Below are positions 25,067 to 34,950 of a DNA stretch of 64,000 nucleotides, piece by piece. The notes below the pieces were generated by a model that had not been told where the DNA came from, did no database searches, and saw only the letters and a program-made list of their open reading frames with translations. The stretch is from the NCBI RefSeq assembly GCF_003725535.1, contig NZ_RJSF01000003.1:62001-126000 (forward strand), written 5' to 3'. The DNA comes from Nocardioides pocheonensis (GTDB lineage: Bacteria; Actinomycetota; Actinomycetes; Propionibacteriales; Nocardioidaceae). Position numbers and translations under genes: made by a program. How positions within the stretch are numbered: position 1 is the first letter of the stretch; every line of letters starts with the position of its first letter.

Positions 25067-25507
25067 GTGTCCGATGAGGTTGTGGCCCCCCAAACCCGGA
25101 GCCAGTTGGCGGAGCACCTTGACGCCATCGGCGTCCACCCGGATGCGTATCACCTGTACGGCGCCCACGTCAGTGAGGCCTTCGTCATGGATCATCGGCC
25201 GGAGGGGTGGGTCGTCTTCTATTCAGAACGCGGCAATGAATCCTCACTGCAGTCGCATCGAGGTGAAGCCGACGCGTGCGCGGATCTGCTTGCGCGGTTG
25301 ACCGCCGAGGAACACGTGTTCTTCGAGCTGGTCGCAGGTCCCGCACCCAGGGATGAAGCCGACGATGCCTTCGATGAGTGGTTGAGGCAACGCCGCCTGA
25401 CTCGCGGGGACCTCCCGTCGACGGATTGGAAGTACGACGACGTCCCGTGGATCGAGGGTCCGTACTGGAGGCGCTACTTTGTGAGGATCAGCGCCTTTCG
25501 ACCGTAG
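25067..25507 (+). CDS. Small acidic protein, possibly immunity-like
   Basis: This 146-residue acidic protein has the central motif EGWVVFYSERGNESSLQSHR-GEADACADLLARL, reminiscent of small soluble immunity proteins of polymorphic toxin systems, and a C-terminus WIEGPYWRRYFVRI. No toxin gene is adjacent, so it may be an orphan immunity or a defence-associated accessory. GTG start at 25067 (a second in-frame option overlaps it by two bases out of frame). No family is assigned with confidence. Confidence 0.5.
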   Translation: MSDEVVAPQTRSQLAEHLDAIGVHPDAYHLYGAHVSEAFVMDHRPEGWVVFYSERGNESSLQSHRGEADACADLLARLTAEEHVFFELVAGPAPRDEADDAFDEWLRQRRLTRGDLPSTDWKYDDVPWIEGPYWRRYFVRISAFRP

Positions 25508-25692
25508 TCACTTCGCGCGCTCACGCCGCTTCAGGCCGCGTTCAGCACCCGCGTCTTACTGCCGCCGATGTGCCCCGCGGTCCCTCGCCGAGGCGATGCC
25601 ACGAACCTTGCGGAGGATTGGGCCAAACGGCACCGCTGGAACGAGCGAAGGCCCAACTGGGATTCCGGTTCACGTGAGGCTCCGCGCTGCCT

Positions 25693-27453
25693 TTAACCGG
25701 GCACCGCCGCCGACTGGATGAGGAGCCCTATGTGGGCCTTCGTGGCTTCGTTTTCATGGACACCGGCTTTCAGGGCTGCCGCTAACCATGCCGGCCCTTT
25801 TGACACACCGAGTTCAGGCGCCAAGCTTTCCAGTTCCCCCTCGCGAACGGGGCATATGCCAAGCGCTGCGAGCTTGTCCAAGAGTGCGGCTGCACGCGGC
25901 GCACCACCGGCCCGGAACGCCCGGGCCCCATATCGCTTGAGGTCCGACATCCCACTTTGGCTGGTTCGGAGGGTCGGGCGCAGTTGCTCCTTCCGCTCCT
26001 GGGTCCAAGGCTCCGACGACACAGGCTCGAGTTGGACCTGGATGGCCTGTAAGACATCGCCGCAGGTGGCACCAGTTGATCTGGGCAGGAGGTCGCTGAT
26101 TGCGACCCTGTAGTCGTCAGCGAAGTCAGCCCAGCGACCACCGAACGCTTCGACCAGCCGGCGGAGCTTCGCTTCGTCGTCGAATATGTCAAAGTCCGGC
26201 GACGCTACGACACGAACGTTGACTGCTCCCAGCGCTCTAGCGATCTTTGGCATTCCGTCTTTGCCACCGGACGGAACGAATAGCACCTCACTCGGGGGTG
26301 CTGACAGCGGGTCGTTGCGGTTCATCGAGTCAAGGGCAGCCGCGTAGAACCGGCAATCCCCGTCCGCTTCGGCAAGGACGACAAGGCGATGGAATACGCC
26401 ATCCAAGACATTGGAGTACCGAAGGACCGGGTCATTCCACAGAGTCGCGAGGTCGTCCGCCGCCAACTGGGAGGCCGAGGTGTCATCGCCCACTCGGTCC
26501 AGCCTCACTACCGAAACGGGGGCCCCTGGATCCAAGAGTCCGGCGAGGAGATTGCGATCATGGGTTGCGAGGATTACTTGAACGCCGCGGTCGTCCGCCA
26601 TCGACGCCAGGATCCGGCCCAGATCAAATGCCTGAGGAGGATGGAGGAACGCCTCTGGCTCGTCGATCACGATGATCGGTCGGGTCGCAGTCACGACCGG
26701 CAAGAGCAATCCGAGCAGGCTCTTCATGCCCTGTCCCTGGGACATGATGGGTGGAAGTGTGCCAAGCGCCTCCCGATATTCGGCTGTCACGCGGTCGATA
26801 GGTGGGGCCGTCACTGAGGGGATCCCCACCCGCAGCGTGTGGTTGGTTGACAGGCGATCCAGGGTTAGGGGAACGCGAAAGATCTCCTGGCAGATGTCGT
26901 TGACCTCTTCGAAAAGCTTCGCGTCGTCACCTATGCGATGCAACGGATGTGTGGGCGGATTCGTAATGTCGCCTCGTGGTTCGGCTGGCCCGAGCATCCC
27001 TTCTCTCGACATCGGATCTGAAAAGTGGACCATGAACTCGTGAAGCGATCCCAAGCGGTCGCCCAAGGTCCAGAAGTGCACAACCTGCGCCGGCGGCATG
27101 TGTCCACGACCCTCTGAGTTGACGAACACCTCGACTGGATTCCAAGTTAGGTGTGCCGTCTCGCGGAGCCAGGCCAGCACATCGTCGGCCGTCCCCTCCG
27201 TTTCGAGCCGGAGATCGTGGACCAGGACCGGACGCCCACGAGACGTCACGTCCTGCCCGGGGTCAACGCTTAGTCGTGTCACCAGTTCACGGAGCACCGT
27301 CGACTTGCCCACATTGTTGCCACCCACGATGGCGGTGACTCCTTTGCTGGGTAAGGCGACCTCACTTTGACCGATCGTCAGGCGTTGGACGGACACACCC
27401 ATGTTCGACGCGTTGGGGGTGGGGACACGCTCGGGTTCGGATTTTTCAATCAC
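25693..27453 (-). CDS. OLD-like AAA ATPase with C-terminal TOPRIM domain
   Basis: This 586-residue protein has Walker A GGNNVGKST (residues 44-52), signature-like SQGQGMKSLLGLLL, Walker B PIIVIDEPEAFLHP and the ABC-type switch ILATHDRNLLAGL. A TOPRIM-like domain follows: VVLAEADGDCRFYAAAL (catalytic Glu), PSGGKDGMPKI and SPDFDIFDD (DxD). This is the layout of OLD-family nucleases such as GajA of Gabija or fused PARIS-like proteins. No UvrD helicase (GajB) or separate TOPRIM partner is next to it, so it looks like a single-gene system. GTG start, no clear SD; an internal ATG at residue 18 is an alternative. Confidence 0.8.
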   Translation of the reverse strand: MIEKSEPERVPTPNASNMGVSVQRLTIGQSEVALPSKGVTAIVGGNNVGKSTVLRELVTRLSVDPGQDVTSRGRPVLVHDLRLETEGTADDVLAWLRETAHLTWNPVEVFVNSEGRGHMPPAQVVHFWTLGDRLGSLHEFMVHFSDPMSREGMLGPAEPRGDITNPPTHPLHRIGDDAKLFEEVNDICQEIFRVPLTLDRLSTNHTLRVGIPSVTAPPIDRVTAEYREALGTLPPIMSQGQGMKSLLGLLLPVVTATRPIIVIDEPEAFLHPPQAFDLGRILASMADDRGVQVILATHDRNLLAGLLDPGAPVSVVRLDRVGDDTSASQLAADDLATLWNDPVLRYSNVLDGVFHRLVVLAEADGDCRFYAAALDSMNRNDPLSAPPSEVLFVPSGGKDGMPKIARALGAVNVRVVASPDFDIFDDEAKLRRLVEAFGGRWADFADDYRVAISDLLPRSTGATCGDVLQAIQVQLEPVSSEPWTQERKEQLRPTLRTSQSGMSDLKRYGARAFRAGGAPRAAALLDKLAALGICPVREGELESLAPELGVSKGPAWLAAALKAGVHENEATKAHIGLLIQSAAVPG

Positions 27454-27518
27454 CGGTCAAGCATCGGGCAGCACGGCCCATCTAGGAATCCCAGACTCGC
27501 GGTCGTTCGTGGGCGGGT

Positions 27519-27533
27519 GCGTCACTCCGCCGC
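27519..27533 (+). repeat. 15-bp island motif GCGTCRCTCCGCCGC, copy 4
   Basis: GCGTCACTCCGCCGC followed by CA, 66 bases upstream of the OLD-like gene start and at the outer edge of the island, before the PTS genes. GGGCGGG precedes it, as it also does within 20 bases of copy 3. Confidence 0.6.
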
Positions 27534-27686
27534 CAGTGCCCGTCGGGCCGGTCCCGCGCGCCGGAGCGCGCGAGGGTCCGGATCATTCGGAGCCGACGGA
27601 GTCGGCGGGCTGGACCGTCCTGCGCGAACACGAGCTGGACGAGCTGCTGCCCGCGCGTCGCACCCACCTGGACGGATCGTCACCCG

Positions 27687-28139
27687 TCAGCCGGCGACGA
27701 CGAACAACGTCTCTCCCGTGACGGCGGTGCTCCCGGGTTCGGGGGCGGGCACCGAGCCCTTGGGTTGATCCATCGCGACCACCAGGACGATCGGGGAGAT
27801 GTCCGGACCTGAGACGGTCGACGGGTTCCAGCGCACCATCGGCGTACCTGGCTCCACGGTGCCGCCCTCCTCGACGAGCACCTCGAATCCGCGGCCCTCG
27901 AGTCGCACCGTATTGATGCCCAGGTGGACGAGCACCCCGACGCCGCCGGCACCCAGCACGACGAACGCGTGCGGGTGCACCTTCACTGCCGTGCCGGCGA
28001 TCGGCGAGACCACGGTGACGTCGCCGGGATCAGGGTCGATGCCGACGCCCGGACCCACCATCTCTGCCGCGAAGACGGGGTCGGGGACCTCCGTCATCGG
28101 GACCAGCCGTCCCGGGCAGGGTGCGAGCACCGCGGTCAC
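27687..28139 (-). CDS. PTS glucose/GlcNAc-family EIIA
   Basis: This 150-residue Crr-like EIIA has TVVSPIAGTAVKVHPHAF in its first half and the phosphorylated His in VGVLVHLGINTVRL (His72). It takes phosphate from HPr and passes it to EIIB. The GTG start overlaps the EIIB stop (GTGA), so a longer upstream frame is rejected. With EIIB, EIIC, EI and HPr all within 7 kb, the entire phosphotransfer chain is encoded here. EIIA, EIIB and EIIC are separate proteins, as in streptomycete GlcNAc systems. Confidence 0.9.
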   Translation of the reverse strand: MTAVLAPCPGRLVPMTEVPDPVFAAEMVGPGVGIDPDPGDVTVVSPIAGTAVKVHPHAFVVLGAGGVGVLVHLGINTVRLEGRGFEVLVEEGGTVEPGTPMVRWNPSTVSGPDISPIVLVVAMDQPKGSVPAPEPGSTAVTGETLFVVAG

Positions 28140-28366
28140 ATCAGGTCCTCGATGTCCTCGGCGATGTTGTCGGCCTCGGGACCCACGACCACCTGGACGG
28201 CGTTGCCGCTGACGACCACCCCGAACGCGCCGGCACTCTTCAGTGCAGACTCGCTGACGAGGGAGGCGTCGTTCACCTCGGTCCGCAGACGGGTGATGCA
28301 TGCCTCGATCTCGACGACGTTGTCCGCGCCGCCGAGCCCGGCGAGGATCTGCTCGGCCTTGCTCAT
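28136..28366 (-). CDS. PTS EIIB, glucose/GlcNAc family
   Basis: This 76-residue EIIB domain protein has phospho-Cys23 in VEIEACITRLRTEV and the usual tail VVSGNAVQVVVGPEADNIAEDI. It carries phosphate from EIIA to the sugar bound in EIIC. ATG start with a strong SD (AAGGAGG, 8 bases upstream). It is translationally coupled to EIIA and lies 64 bases downstream of the SIS-domain gene on the same strand. Confidence 0.9.
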   Translation of the reverse strand: MSKAEQILAGLGGADNVVEIEACITRLRTEVNDASLVSESALKSAGAFGVVVSGNAVQVVVGPEADNIAEDIEDLM

Positions 28367-28430
28367 GGTTGGTCCTCCTTGATCACAGTGCTTCTCTTGT
28401 GCGGTTCACGACAGGCTCACGGTGAGCGAG

Positions 28431-29477
28431 TCACGAGTGGGGGTCGGTGGCGGTCACCTTGGCGAGCCCGCGAGGTTCGTCGGGGTCGAGCCCGAGCTCG
28501 CGCGCGAGGCCCTCGACGACCAGCTGGGCGGGCACGATCGCGCCGAGTGGTGCGAGCGCCTCGGGCAGGTCCGGGCCGGGCACGTGCAGCGCGCAGGCCG
28601 CAGCGAAGCGCGGGTCCCCGCCGATTCCGACGACGACTGCGCCTCGCCCGGCGAGGTCGCCGGCGAGCTCGACCAGGGGCTCGACCAGCGGCCCGTCGGG
28701 AGCGGCGACGAGCACCGCGACCACGCCCGAGGTGATGACCGAGATCGGCCCGTGCCGCAGGTCGGCGTACGAGTAGCCGCGTACCGGGCGCAGGCAGGTC
28801 TCCTCCAGCTTCAGCGCGGCCTCGAGCGCGGTGCCCATCATGAGTCCGCGTCCGGAGGCCACCACGTGGGACGCGTCCCGGAGCGCCGCCACAGCGGCGC
28901 CGACACCGACCCGGTCGGCGATCAGGCGCTCGACCTCGGCGGGGACCCGGGCGAGATCGGCGTCGAGGACCGTCGGCTCCGGCGCCAGGGCCGTCCCGAG
29001 CACGGCCATCGCCACCAGCTGGGTGAGGTAGGTCTTGGTGGCGGGGACCGCGAGCTCCGGTCCGGCTCGGGTCACCAGGGCCAGGTCGGCCTCGGCGGCC
29101 AGCGGCGACCCGTCGACGTTCGTGACCGCGATGGTCGCGGCCCCGCACTCCCGTGCCCAGGCCTGGGTGGTCACGATCTCCTGGGTCGAACCCGACTGGG
29201 ACACGCACACGACCACCGTGTCGGACAGGTCCAGGGGCACCCGATAGTGCGTCGCCACGCTCGGCGAGAGGAGGCCGCCGAGGACGCCGGCATGCGTCTC
29301 GAGCAGGTACCTGCCGTAGACCGCGGCGTTGTCGCTGGAGCCGCGCGCCGCGAAGAGCACGTGCCGACGACCGTCCGCAAGGTCGCGGATCGCGGGACGC
29401 AGGGAGGTCAGGGCCTGGAGCGTCCGTGCTGCGGCGACGGGCTGTTCGGCCACCTCGGCGGCCATCCGCGTACTCAT
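28431..29477 (-). CDS. SIS-domain sugar-phosphate isomerase/deaminase (GlcN-6-P deaminase candidate)
   Basis: This 348-residue protein has two SIS domains without a glutaminase domain. The first has LFAARGSSDNAAVYGRYLL and VVCVSQSGSTQEIVTTQAW; the second has VVASGRGLMMGTALEAALKL and YSYADLRHGPIS. This is the isomerase part of GlmS, seen alone in AgaS/NagB-II type deaminases that convert glucosamine-6-P to fructose-6-P. Next to nagA and GlcNAc PTS genes, the deaminase role is the natural reading. ATG at 29477 has SD GGAGGAG; the frame extends upstream but crosses the operator region. Confidence 0.85.
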   Translation of the reverse strand: MSTRMAAEVAEQPVAAARTLQALTSLRPAIRDLADGRRHVLFAARGSSDNAAVYGRYLLETHAGVLGGLLSPSVATHYRVPLDLSDTVVVCVSQSGSTQEIVTTQAWARECGAATIAVTNVDGSPLAAEADLALVTRAGPELAVPATKTYLTQLVAMAVLGTALAPEPTVLDADLARVPAEVERLIADRVGVGAAVAALRDASHVVASGRGLMMGTALEAALKLEETCLRPVRGYSYADLRHGPISVITSGVVAVLVAAPDGPLVEPLVELAGDLAGRGAVVVGIGGDPRFAAACALHVPGPDLPEALAPLGAIVPAQLVVEGLARELGLDPDEPRGLAKVTATDPHS

Positions 29478-29540
29478 CGAATCTCCTCCAGAACTCTCGA
29501 CGGACCCTTGACAACCGGCCGGACCAACGACCATCCTCCA

Positions 29541-29566
29541 ACTGGTACGGACCAGAACGTACCAGT
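29541..29566. promoter_or_regulatory. DasR/GntR-type operator between divergent genes
   Basis: ACTGGTACG (29541-29549) and CGTACCAGT (29558-29566) are a perfect inverted repeat with an 8-base spacer. The first 16 bases also read ACTGGT-N4-ACCAG, close to the streptomycete dre site (TGGTCTAGACCA core). It lies between the SIS gene and the divergent gntR, so it can control both. Confidence 0.75.
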
Positions 29567-29593
29567 GAGAACGGCCGACGTCGAGAGGTGAGA

Positions 29594-30334
29594 ATGTCGA
29601 GGAGCCGACCCGCCCGGGTCATCACCGAGGGGCCCCGGCCCAAGCACGCGCAGCTGCGTGACGTGCTGGCCGACCTCGCGTCCCACGAGCTCGGCCCGGA
29701 CGCGGCGATCCCCTCCGAGCGCGAGCTCATGACGACCTACGACGTCTCGCGCGCCACGGTCCGCAAGGCCATCGAGAGCCTGATCGCCGACGGGCTGCTG
29801 ACCCGGATCCACGGCAAGGGCACGTTCGTTGCCACGCCGCGGCTCGAGAGCCGGCTGCACCTCGCCTCCTTCAGCCAGGACATGCGCCGGCGCGGCCTGG
29901 AGCCCTCGACGCGGCTGCTCTCGATCGAGCTCGACGAGCCGCCCGCGGAGGTCGCGAAGGCTCTCGGCCTGAGCGCCGACGACGTCGCCTGGCGTCTGGA
30001 CCGTGTGCGTCTCGCCGACGGCGAGCCGATCGCGCTGGAGAACGGCTGGTACCCCCGCGGCGCCCTGCCCGGACTCGACCGCCAGGAGCTCGGCAGCTCG
30101 TTGTACGAGCTCTTCTCCGAGGTCTACGGCCTCACCATCGACACGGCCGAGCAGACCTTGTGGGGCGAGACGGCCGACGGCACCACCGCCAGGCGGCTGG
30201 ACGCTCCCGTCCATACCCCGCTGCTCGTCTTCCGCCGCGTCTCCTACGCCGCCGGCACGCCGCTGGAGTACGTCGTGTCGCGGTACCGCGGCGACCGGTA
30301 CCAGATCCACATGTCCCTGGGCCACGACGACTGA
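29594..30334 (+). CDS. GntR-family (HutC/DasR subfamily) regulator
   Basis: This 246-residue protein has an N-terminal winged helix (IPSERELMTTYDVSRATVRK; LLTRIHGKGTFVA) and a C-terminal UTRA ligand domain starting LHLASFSQDMRRRGL and ending EYVVSRYRGDRYQIHMSLG, the HutC/DasR hallmark. DasR-type proteins sense GlcN-6-P or GlcNAc-6-P and repress GlcNAc uptake genes. It is divergent from the SIS gene over a dre-like operator and just upstream of EIIC and nagA. A second, similar regulator is 5 kb away. ATG at 29594 chosen at the first residues before the DNA-binding domain. Confidence 0.9.
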   Translation: MSRSRPARVITEGPRPKHAQLRDVLADLASHELGPDAAIPSERELMTTYDVSRATVRKAIESLIADGLLTRIHGKGTFVATPRLESRLHLASFSQDMRRRGLEPSTRLLSIELDEPPAEVAKALGLSADDVAWRLDRVRLADGEPIALENGWYPRGALPGLDRQELGSSLYELFSEVYGLTIDTAEQTLWGETADGTTARRLDAPVHTPLLVFRRVSYAAGTPLEYVVSRYRGDRYQIHMSLGHDD

Positions 30335-30404
30335 CGCCCAGCACCAGCCCCGCCCACCACCGCCCCACCACCGCCACTGCACCACACCCCGGAAGGAAAG
30401 AGCA

Positions 30405-31658
<1,254 letters not shown>

Positions 31659-31659
31659 C

Positions 31660-32781
31660 GTGCTCCTGACGGCATCACGGGTGGTCACCCCGGCGCGAGT
31701 CTTCGCGCCGGGGTGGCTCCTTGTCGAGGGAACCCGGATCGCGGACGTCGGGCCAGGCGCGCCACCGCGCCCGGCTGACGTCGAGCTGCCGTGGGCGACG
31801 GTGGTCCCGGGCTTCGTCGACGCCCACGCGCACGGCGGCGGGGGCGCGTCGTTCGACACCGGCACGCAGGGTGCTGCGGCGACCGTGGCGGAGACCCACC
31901 GCACGCACGGCACCACCTCGATGATGGCCAGCCTGGTCAGCGACCGCCCTGACGCGCTGGTACGGCGGGTGCGCGAGCTGTCCGCGCTGGTCGACGACGG
32001 CCTGCTCGCCGGCATCCATCTCGAGGGCCCCTGGTTGAGCCCGCGACATGCCGGCGCGCACGACCCCGCGCTCCTGAGTGACCCCAAGCCGGCCGATGTC
32101 GACGCGCTCGTCGACGCCGGGGACGGGCGTCTGCGCATGGTCACGCTGGCCCCGGAGCTTCCCGGAGGACTGGACGCCATCCGGCAGCTGACGGCCGCAG
32201 GCGTCGTCACCGCGATCGGGCACACCGACGCGACCTACGAGGTCGCGCGTGCCGCACTCGACGCGGGCGCCTCCGTGGGCACACACCTGTTCAATGCCAT
32301 GCGCAGCCTGCATCACCGCGAGCCCGGGCCGATCGCGGCCCTGCTCGAGCATCCCGACGCCTATGTCGAGCTCGTCGCCGACGGGGTCCACGTGCATCCC
32401 GCGGCGCTGCGCCTGGCCGCACATGCCAAGCCGCACCTCACGGTCCTGGTCTCGGACGCGATGGCGGCAGCAGCCGCAGCCGACGGCGACTACCAGCTCG
32501 GCCGGCTGACCGTGGAGGTGCGCGGCGGCGTCGCCAGACTGGCCGACGGTGGCGCCATCGCCGGCTCGACGCTCACGGTGGCGGCGGCGCTCAAGTACGC
32601 CGTCCAGGTCGCCGGGCTCTCCATCGAGGACGCGGTGCGCGCGGCCTCCGCGACACCGGCGTCGATGCTGGGCCTGGACCGGGTGGGTGCGCTGCGCCCC
32701 GGGTTCCACGCCGACGCCGTCGTGCTCGACGACCACCTCGACGTCCGGGGCGTGCTCCACCGCGGCCGTTGGGTCGAGTGA
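31660..32781 (+). CDS. nagA: N-acetylglucosamine-6-phosphate deacetylase
   Basis: This 373-residue amidohydrolase has metal-site motifs VDAHAHGGGG (about residues 52-61), IHLEGPWLSP, AIGHTDATYE and GTHLFNAMRSLHHR, ending with the short beta segment ALRPGFHADAVVLDDHLDV. NagA removes the acetyl group from GlcNAc-6-P delivered by the PTS; the SIS-domain enzyme would then deaminate. GTG start one base after the EIIC stop. It is followed convergently by ptsI with only 13 bases between. Confidence 0.92.
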   Translation: MLLTASRVVTPARVFAPGWLLVEGTRIADVGPGAPPRPADVELPWATVVPGFVDAHAHGGGGASFDTGTQGAAATVAETHRTHGTTSMMASLVSDRPDALVRRVRELSALVDDGLLAGIHLEGPWLSPRHAGAHDPALLSDPKPADVDALVDAGDGRLRMVTLAPELPGGLDAIRQLTAAGVVTAIGHTDATYEVARAALDAGASVGTHLFNAMRSLHHREPGPIAALLEHPDAYVELVADGVHVHPAALRLAAHAKPHLTVLVSDAMAAAAAADGDYQLGRLTVEVRGGVARLADGGAIAGSTLTVAAALKYAVQVAGLSIEDAVRAASATPASMLGLDRVGALRPGFHADAVVLDDHLDVRGVLHRGRWVE

Positions 32782-32794
32782 GGCCGCGCCCGGC

Positions 32795-34486
32795 TCAGGC
32801 GTCGGCGAGCCGGCGTACGGACTCGGCCAGCCCGAGCGCAGCCTCGCGTGCAGCGCCGGCACTCGTCGCCTGTCGCGCCGCCGACGCCATCTCCTGGCAC
32901 AGCGACCGGGGCAGGACGGCGAGCTGATCGCGGACTCCCTGCAGGGCGGGCGCCGCCATCGAGAGGCTGGTGATGCCCAGTCCGACCAGCACGGCCGCGA
33001 ACAGCGGGTCGGCGGCAGCCTCGCCACACACGCCGACGGGCTTCGCCACCGCCTGGGCCGCCGAACCGACCGTGGCGACCAGATCGAGGAGGGCCGGCTG
33101 CCACGGATCGAGGAGATTCCCGAGGCCGGAGACCATCCGGTCTGCGGCGAACGTGTACTGGGACAGGTCGTTGGTGCCGATGCTGACGAAGTCCACCTCT
33201 GCGAGGAGGTCGGTCGCACGAAGCGCGGCGGCAGGCACCTCGACCATCACGCCGACCTCGGTCAGGCCGGCCGCCCTGGCCGTCAGGACGAAGTCCCGCG
33301 CCTCCTCGGCCGTCGAGACCATCGGCGCCATGACCTTGAGCCGGACCGCGGTCGCCCGTTGGGCGTGGCCGAGGGCCGTGAGCTGGTCGACCAGGTGGGC
33401 CCGGTCGGTCGTCGCCAGGCGAATGCCTCTGACCCCGAGCGCGGGGTTCTCCTCGGGCTGCAGCTGCAGGAAGGCGATCGGCTTGTCGGATCCCGCGTCG
33501 AGCGTGCGCACCGTGACCGGACGGCCACCGAACAGCTCGAAGACCCGCGTGTAGATCGCGGTCTGCTCGGCGACATCGGGCCGGTCGGCACGGTTCAGGA
33601 AGAGGAACTCGGTCCGGAACAGACCGACTCCCTCCCCGTCGTACGACGCGGCGCGCTCGGCGTCGGCCACGGTGCCGATGTTGGCGAGAAGCCCGACCGG
33701 GTGGCCGTCGCGCGTGCGCCCCGGCCCGGTGGCGGTGGGTCTGGCGGGAGCAGCCAGCTCACGACGCACCGCCTCGCGTCGCTCCTCGTCGGGCTCGAGC
33801 TCGACCAGGCCCGTCGAGCCGTCGAGGACGACGACGGTGCCGTCAGGGATGGCGGCCGCTCGGTCGCACGCCACCACCGCCGGCAGGCCCAGGGACCTGG
33901 CGAGGATGGCGGTGTGGCTCGTCGGACCGCCTTCCTCGGTCAGGATGCCGACGACGTCGGACTCGCCCAGCGTCGCAGTGTCGGCCGGCGACAGGTCTCG
34001 TGCCGCGAGGATGTACGGGTACCCCGGACTCGGCACGACCGGCTGCGCGTCCCCGCGCAGGTGTGCGGTCGCGCGGTCGCGGACGTCGCGCAGGTCCGAG
34101 ACCCTCTCGGCCAGGTAGCCTCCGAGCGCGTCGAGCTGCGCGCAGAAGTCCTCCACGGCGGCGTCGAGCGCGCCCTCGGCGCTGCACCCGCTGCGTAGGT
34201 GCGACTCTGCGGCGGAGGCGAGTGCGGGGTCGCGGGCCAGCTCCGCGGTCATCTGCAGCACCTCGACCGCCGCGGGCGGCGCGCCGGCGACCCGTGCCTC
34301 CATGTCGTGCGCCACCGCGTCGAGCGCGGCGACGATCCGTGACAGCCGCTCCTCGGGAGTGCCGGTGTCGGGCCCGTCTCCGGGGTGTGTCGCGGCGGTC
34401 GGGACGAGCCGCAGGACCGGAGCGCACACCAGGCCGGCGCTGACTCCACGGCCGACGAGCTCGCGGGCGGCCACGTCAGTGGGCAT
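32795..34486 (-). CDS. ptsI: PTS enzyme I (PEP-protein phosphotransferase)
   Basis: This 563-residue protein has an N-terminal HPr-binding helical domain, phospho-His in EEGGPTSHTAILARSLGLP, and a C-terminal PEP-binding barrel with GLFRTEFLFLNRADRPDV, VRTLDAGSDKPIAFL and FVSIGTNDLSQYTFAADR, plus a final CGEAAADP with the catalytic Cys. It moves phosphate from PEP to HPr. ATG start overlaps the end of ptsH by 11 bases, so the two are coupled. Full length. Confidence 0.95.
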   Translation of the reverse strand: MPTDVAARELVGRGVSAGLVCAPVLRLVPTAATHPGDGPDTGTPEERLSRIVAALDAVAHDMEARVAGAPPAAVEVLQMTAELARDPALASAAESHLRSGCSAEGALDAAVEDFCAQLDALGGYLAERVSDLRDVRDRATAHLRGDAQPVVPSPGYPYILAARDLSPADTATLGESDVVGILTEEGGPTSHTAILARSLGLPAVVACDRAAAIPDGTVVVLDGSTGLVELEPDEERREAVRRELAAPARPTATGPGRTRDGHPVGLLANIGTVADAERAASYDGEGVGLFRTEFLFLNRADRPDVAEQTAIYTRVFELFGGRPVTVRTLDAGSDKPIAFLQLQPEENPALGVRGIRLATTDRAHLVDQLTALGHAQRATAVRLKVMAPMVSTAEEARDFVLTARAAGLTEVGVMVEVPAAALRATDLLAEVDFVSIGTNDLSQYTFAADRMVSGLGNLLDPWQPALLDLVATVGSAAQAVAKPVGVCGEAAADPLFAAVLVGLGITSLSMAAPALQGVRDQLAVLPRSLCQEMASAARQATSAGAAREAALGLAESVRRLADA

Positions 34487-34745
34487 CGAGGTCCGACTCC
34501 AGCAGGAGCACGAGAGCCTCGAGCGCCTCCTCGGCGCCCGGCCCTTCTGCGGCGAGGACGACCTCCTGGCCGAACTCGACGCCGAGGGTCATCACCGACA
34601 GCATGCTCGCGGCGGGCACCGGCCCCCTGTCGCCCGCTGCGATCGTCACCGGGATCCCGGCCTCGGCAGCTGCGCGTGCGAACGTCGCGGCCGGCCGGGC
34701 GTGCAGTCCGACGCGCGATCCGATGGTGGTCCGTCTCTCGTGCAT
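34476..34745 (-). CDS. ptsH: PTS phosphocarrier protein HPr
   Basis: This 89-residue HPr has phospho-His15 in RVGLHARPAATFARAA and a regulatory-site-like AASMLSVMTLGVEFG with Ser47. ATG at 34745 is chosen over a longer frame because HPr begins there and an operator palindrome lies just upstream. Overlaps ptsI by 11 bases. The gene is divergent from the second DasR-like regulator, with two palindromic operators between them. Confidence 0.95.
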   Translation of the reverse strand: MHERRTTIGSRVGLHARPAATFARAAAEAGIPVTIAAGDRGPVPAASMLSVMTLGVEFGQEVVLAAEGPGAEEALEALVLLLESDLDAH

Positions 34746-34781
34746 GGTCCTGCGCTCTCCTGGGGCTCGGTTCGGTCGACC

Positions 34782-34801
34782 CAACTGGTCATGACCAGTT
34801 G
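34782..34801. promoter_or_regulatory. dre-like operator upstream of ptsH
   Basis: A perfect 20-base palindrome, CAACTGGTCATGACCAGTTG, contains the TGGT-N4-ACCA core of DasR sites. It lies 36 bases before the ptsH start. Confidence 0.85.
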
Positions 34802-34888
34802 AAGAAGCATTCCGGGAGACGCTGCAGCTTGTCAAGGCCCCAAGCCCTCGCCGGGCCGGGGATTCCAGCTCCGTGCGGGCGCGTCTGC

Positions 34889-34912
34889 GCACGGTGGTCA
34901 TGACCACCGTGC
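34889..34912. promoter_or_regulatory. dre-like operator upstream of the second gntR
   Basis: This perfect 24-base palindrome has core GGTGGTCATGACCACC (34893-34908). It shares GGTCATGACC with the site at 34782 and is 38 bases before the regulator start, consistent with autoregulation. Confidence 0.85.
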
Positions 34913-34950
34913 AAGGATGGTGGAGCCGACGTACCGAAGGAGTTTGACTG

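Noticed and set aside
26225-26240. An AGCGCTCTAG sequence identical to half of the LacI operator pair.
   Set aside because: It lies inside the OLD-like coding sequence and lacks the flanking symmetrical TA bases.
28417-29730. Long minus-strand frame overlapping the SIS gene in a different frame, very rich in Arg/Gly/Pro.
   Set aside because: Composition is that of an out-of-frame translation; the SIS-domain frame explains the region.
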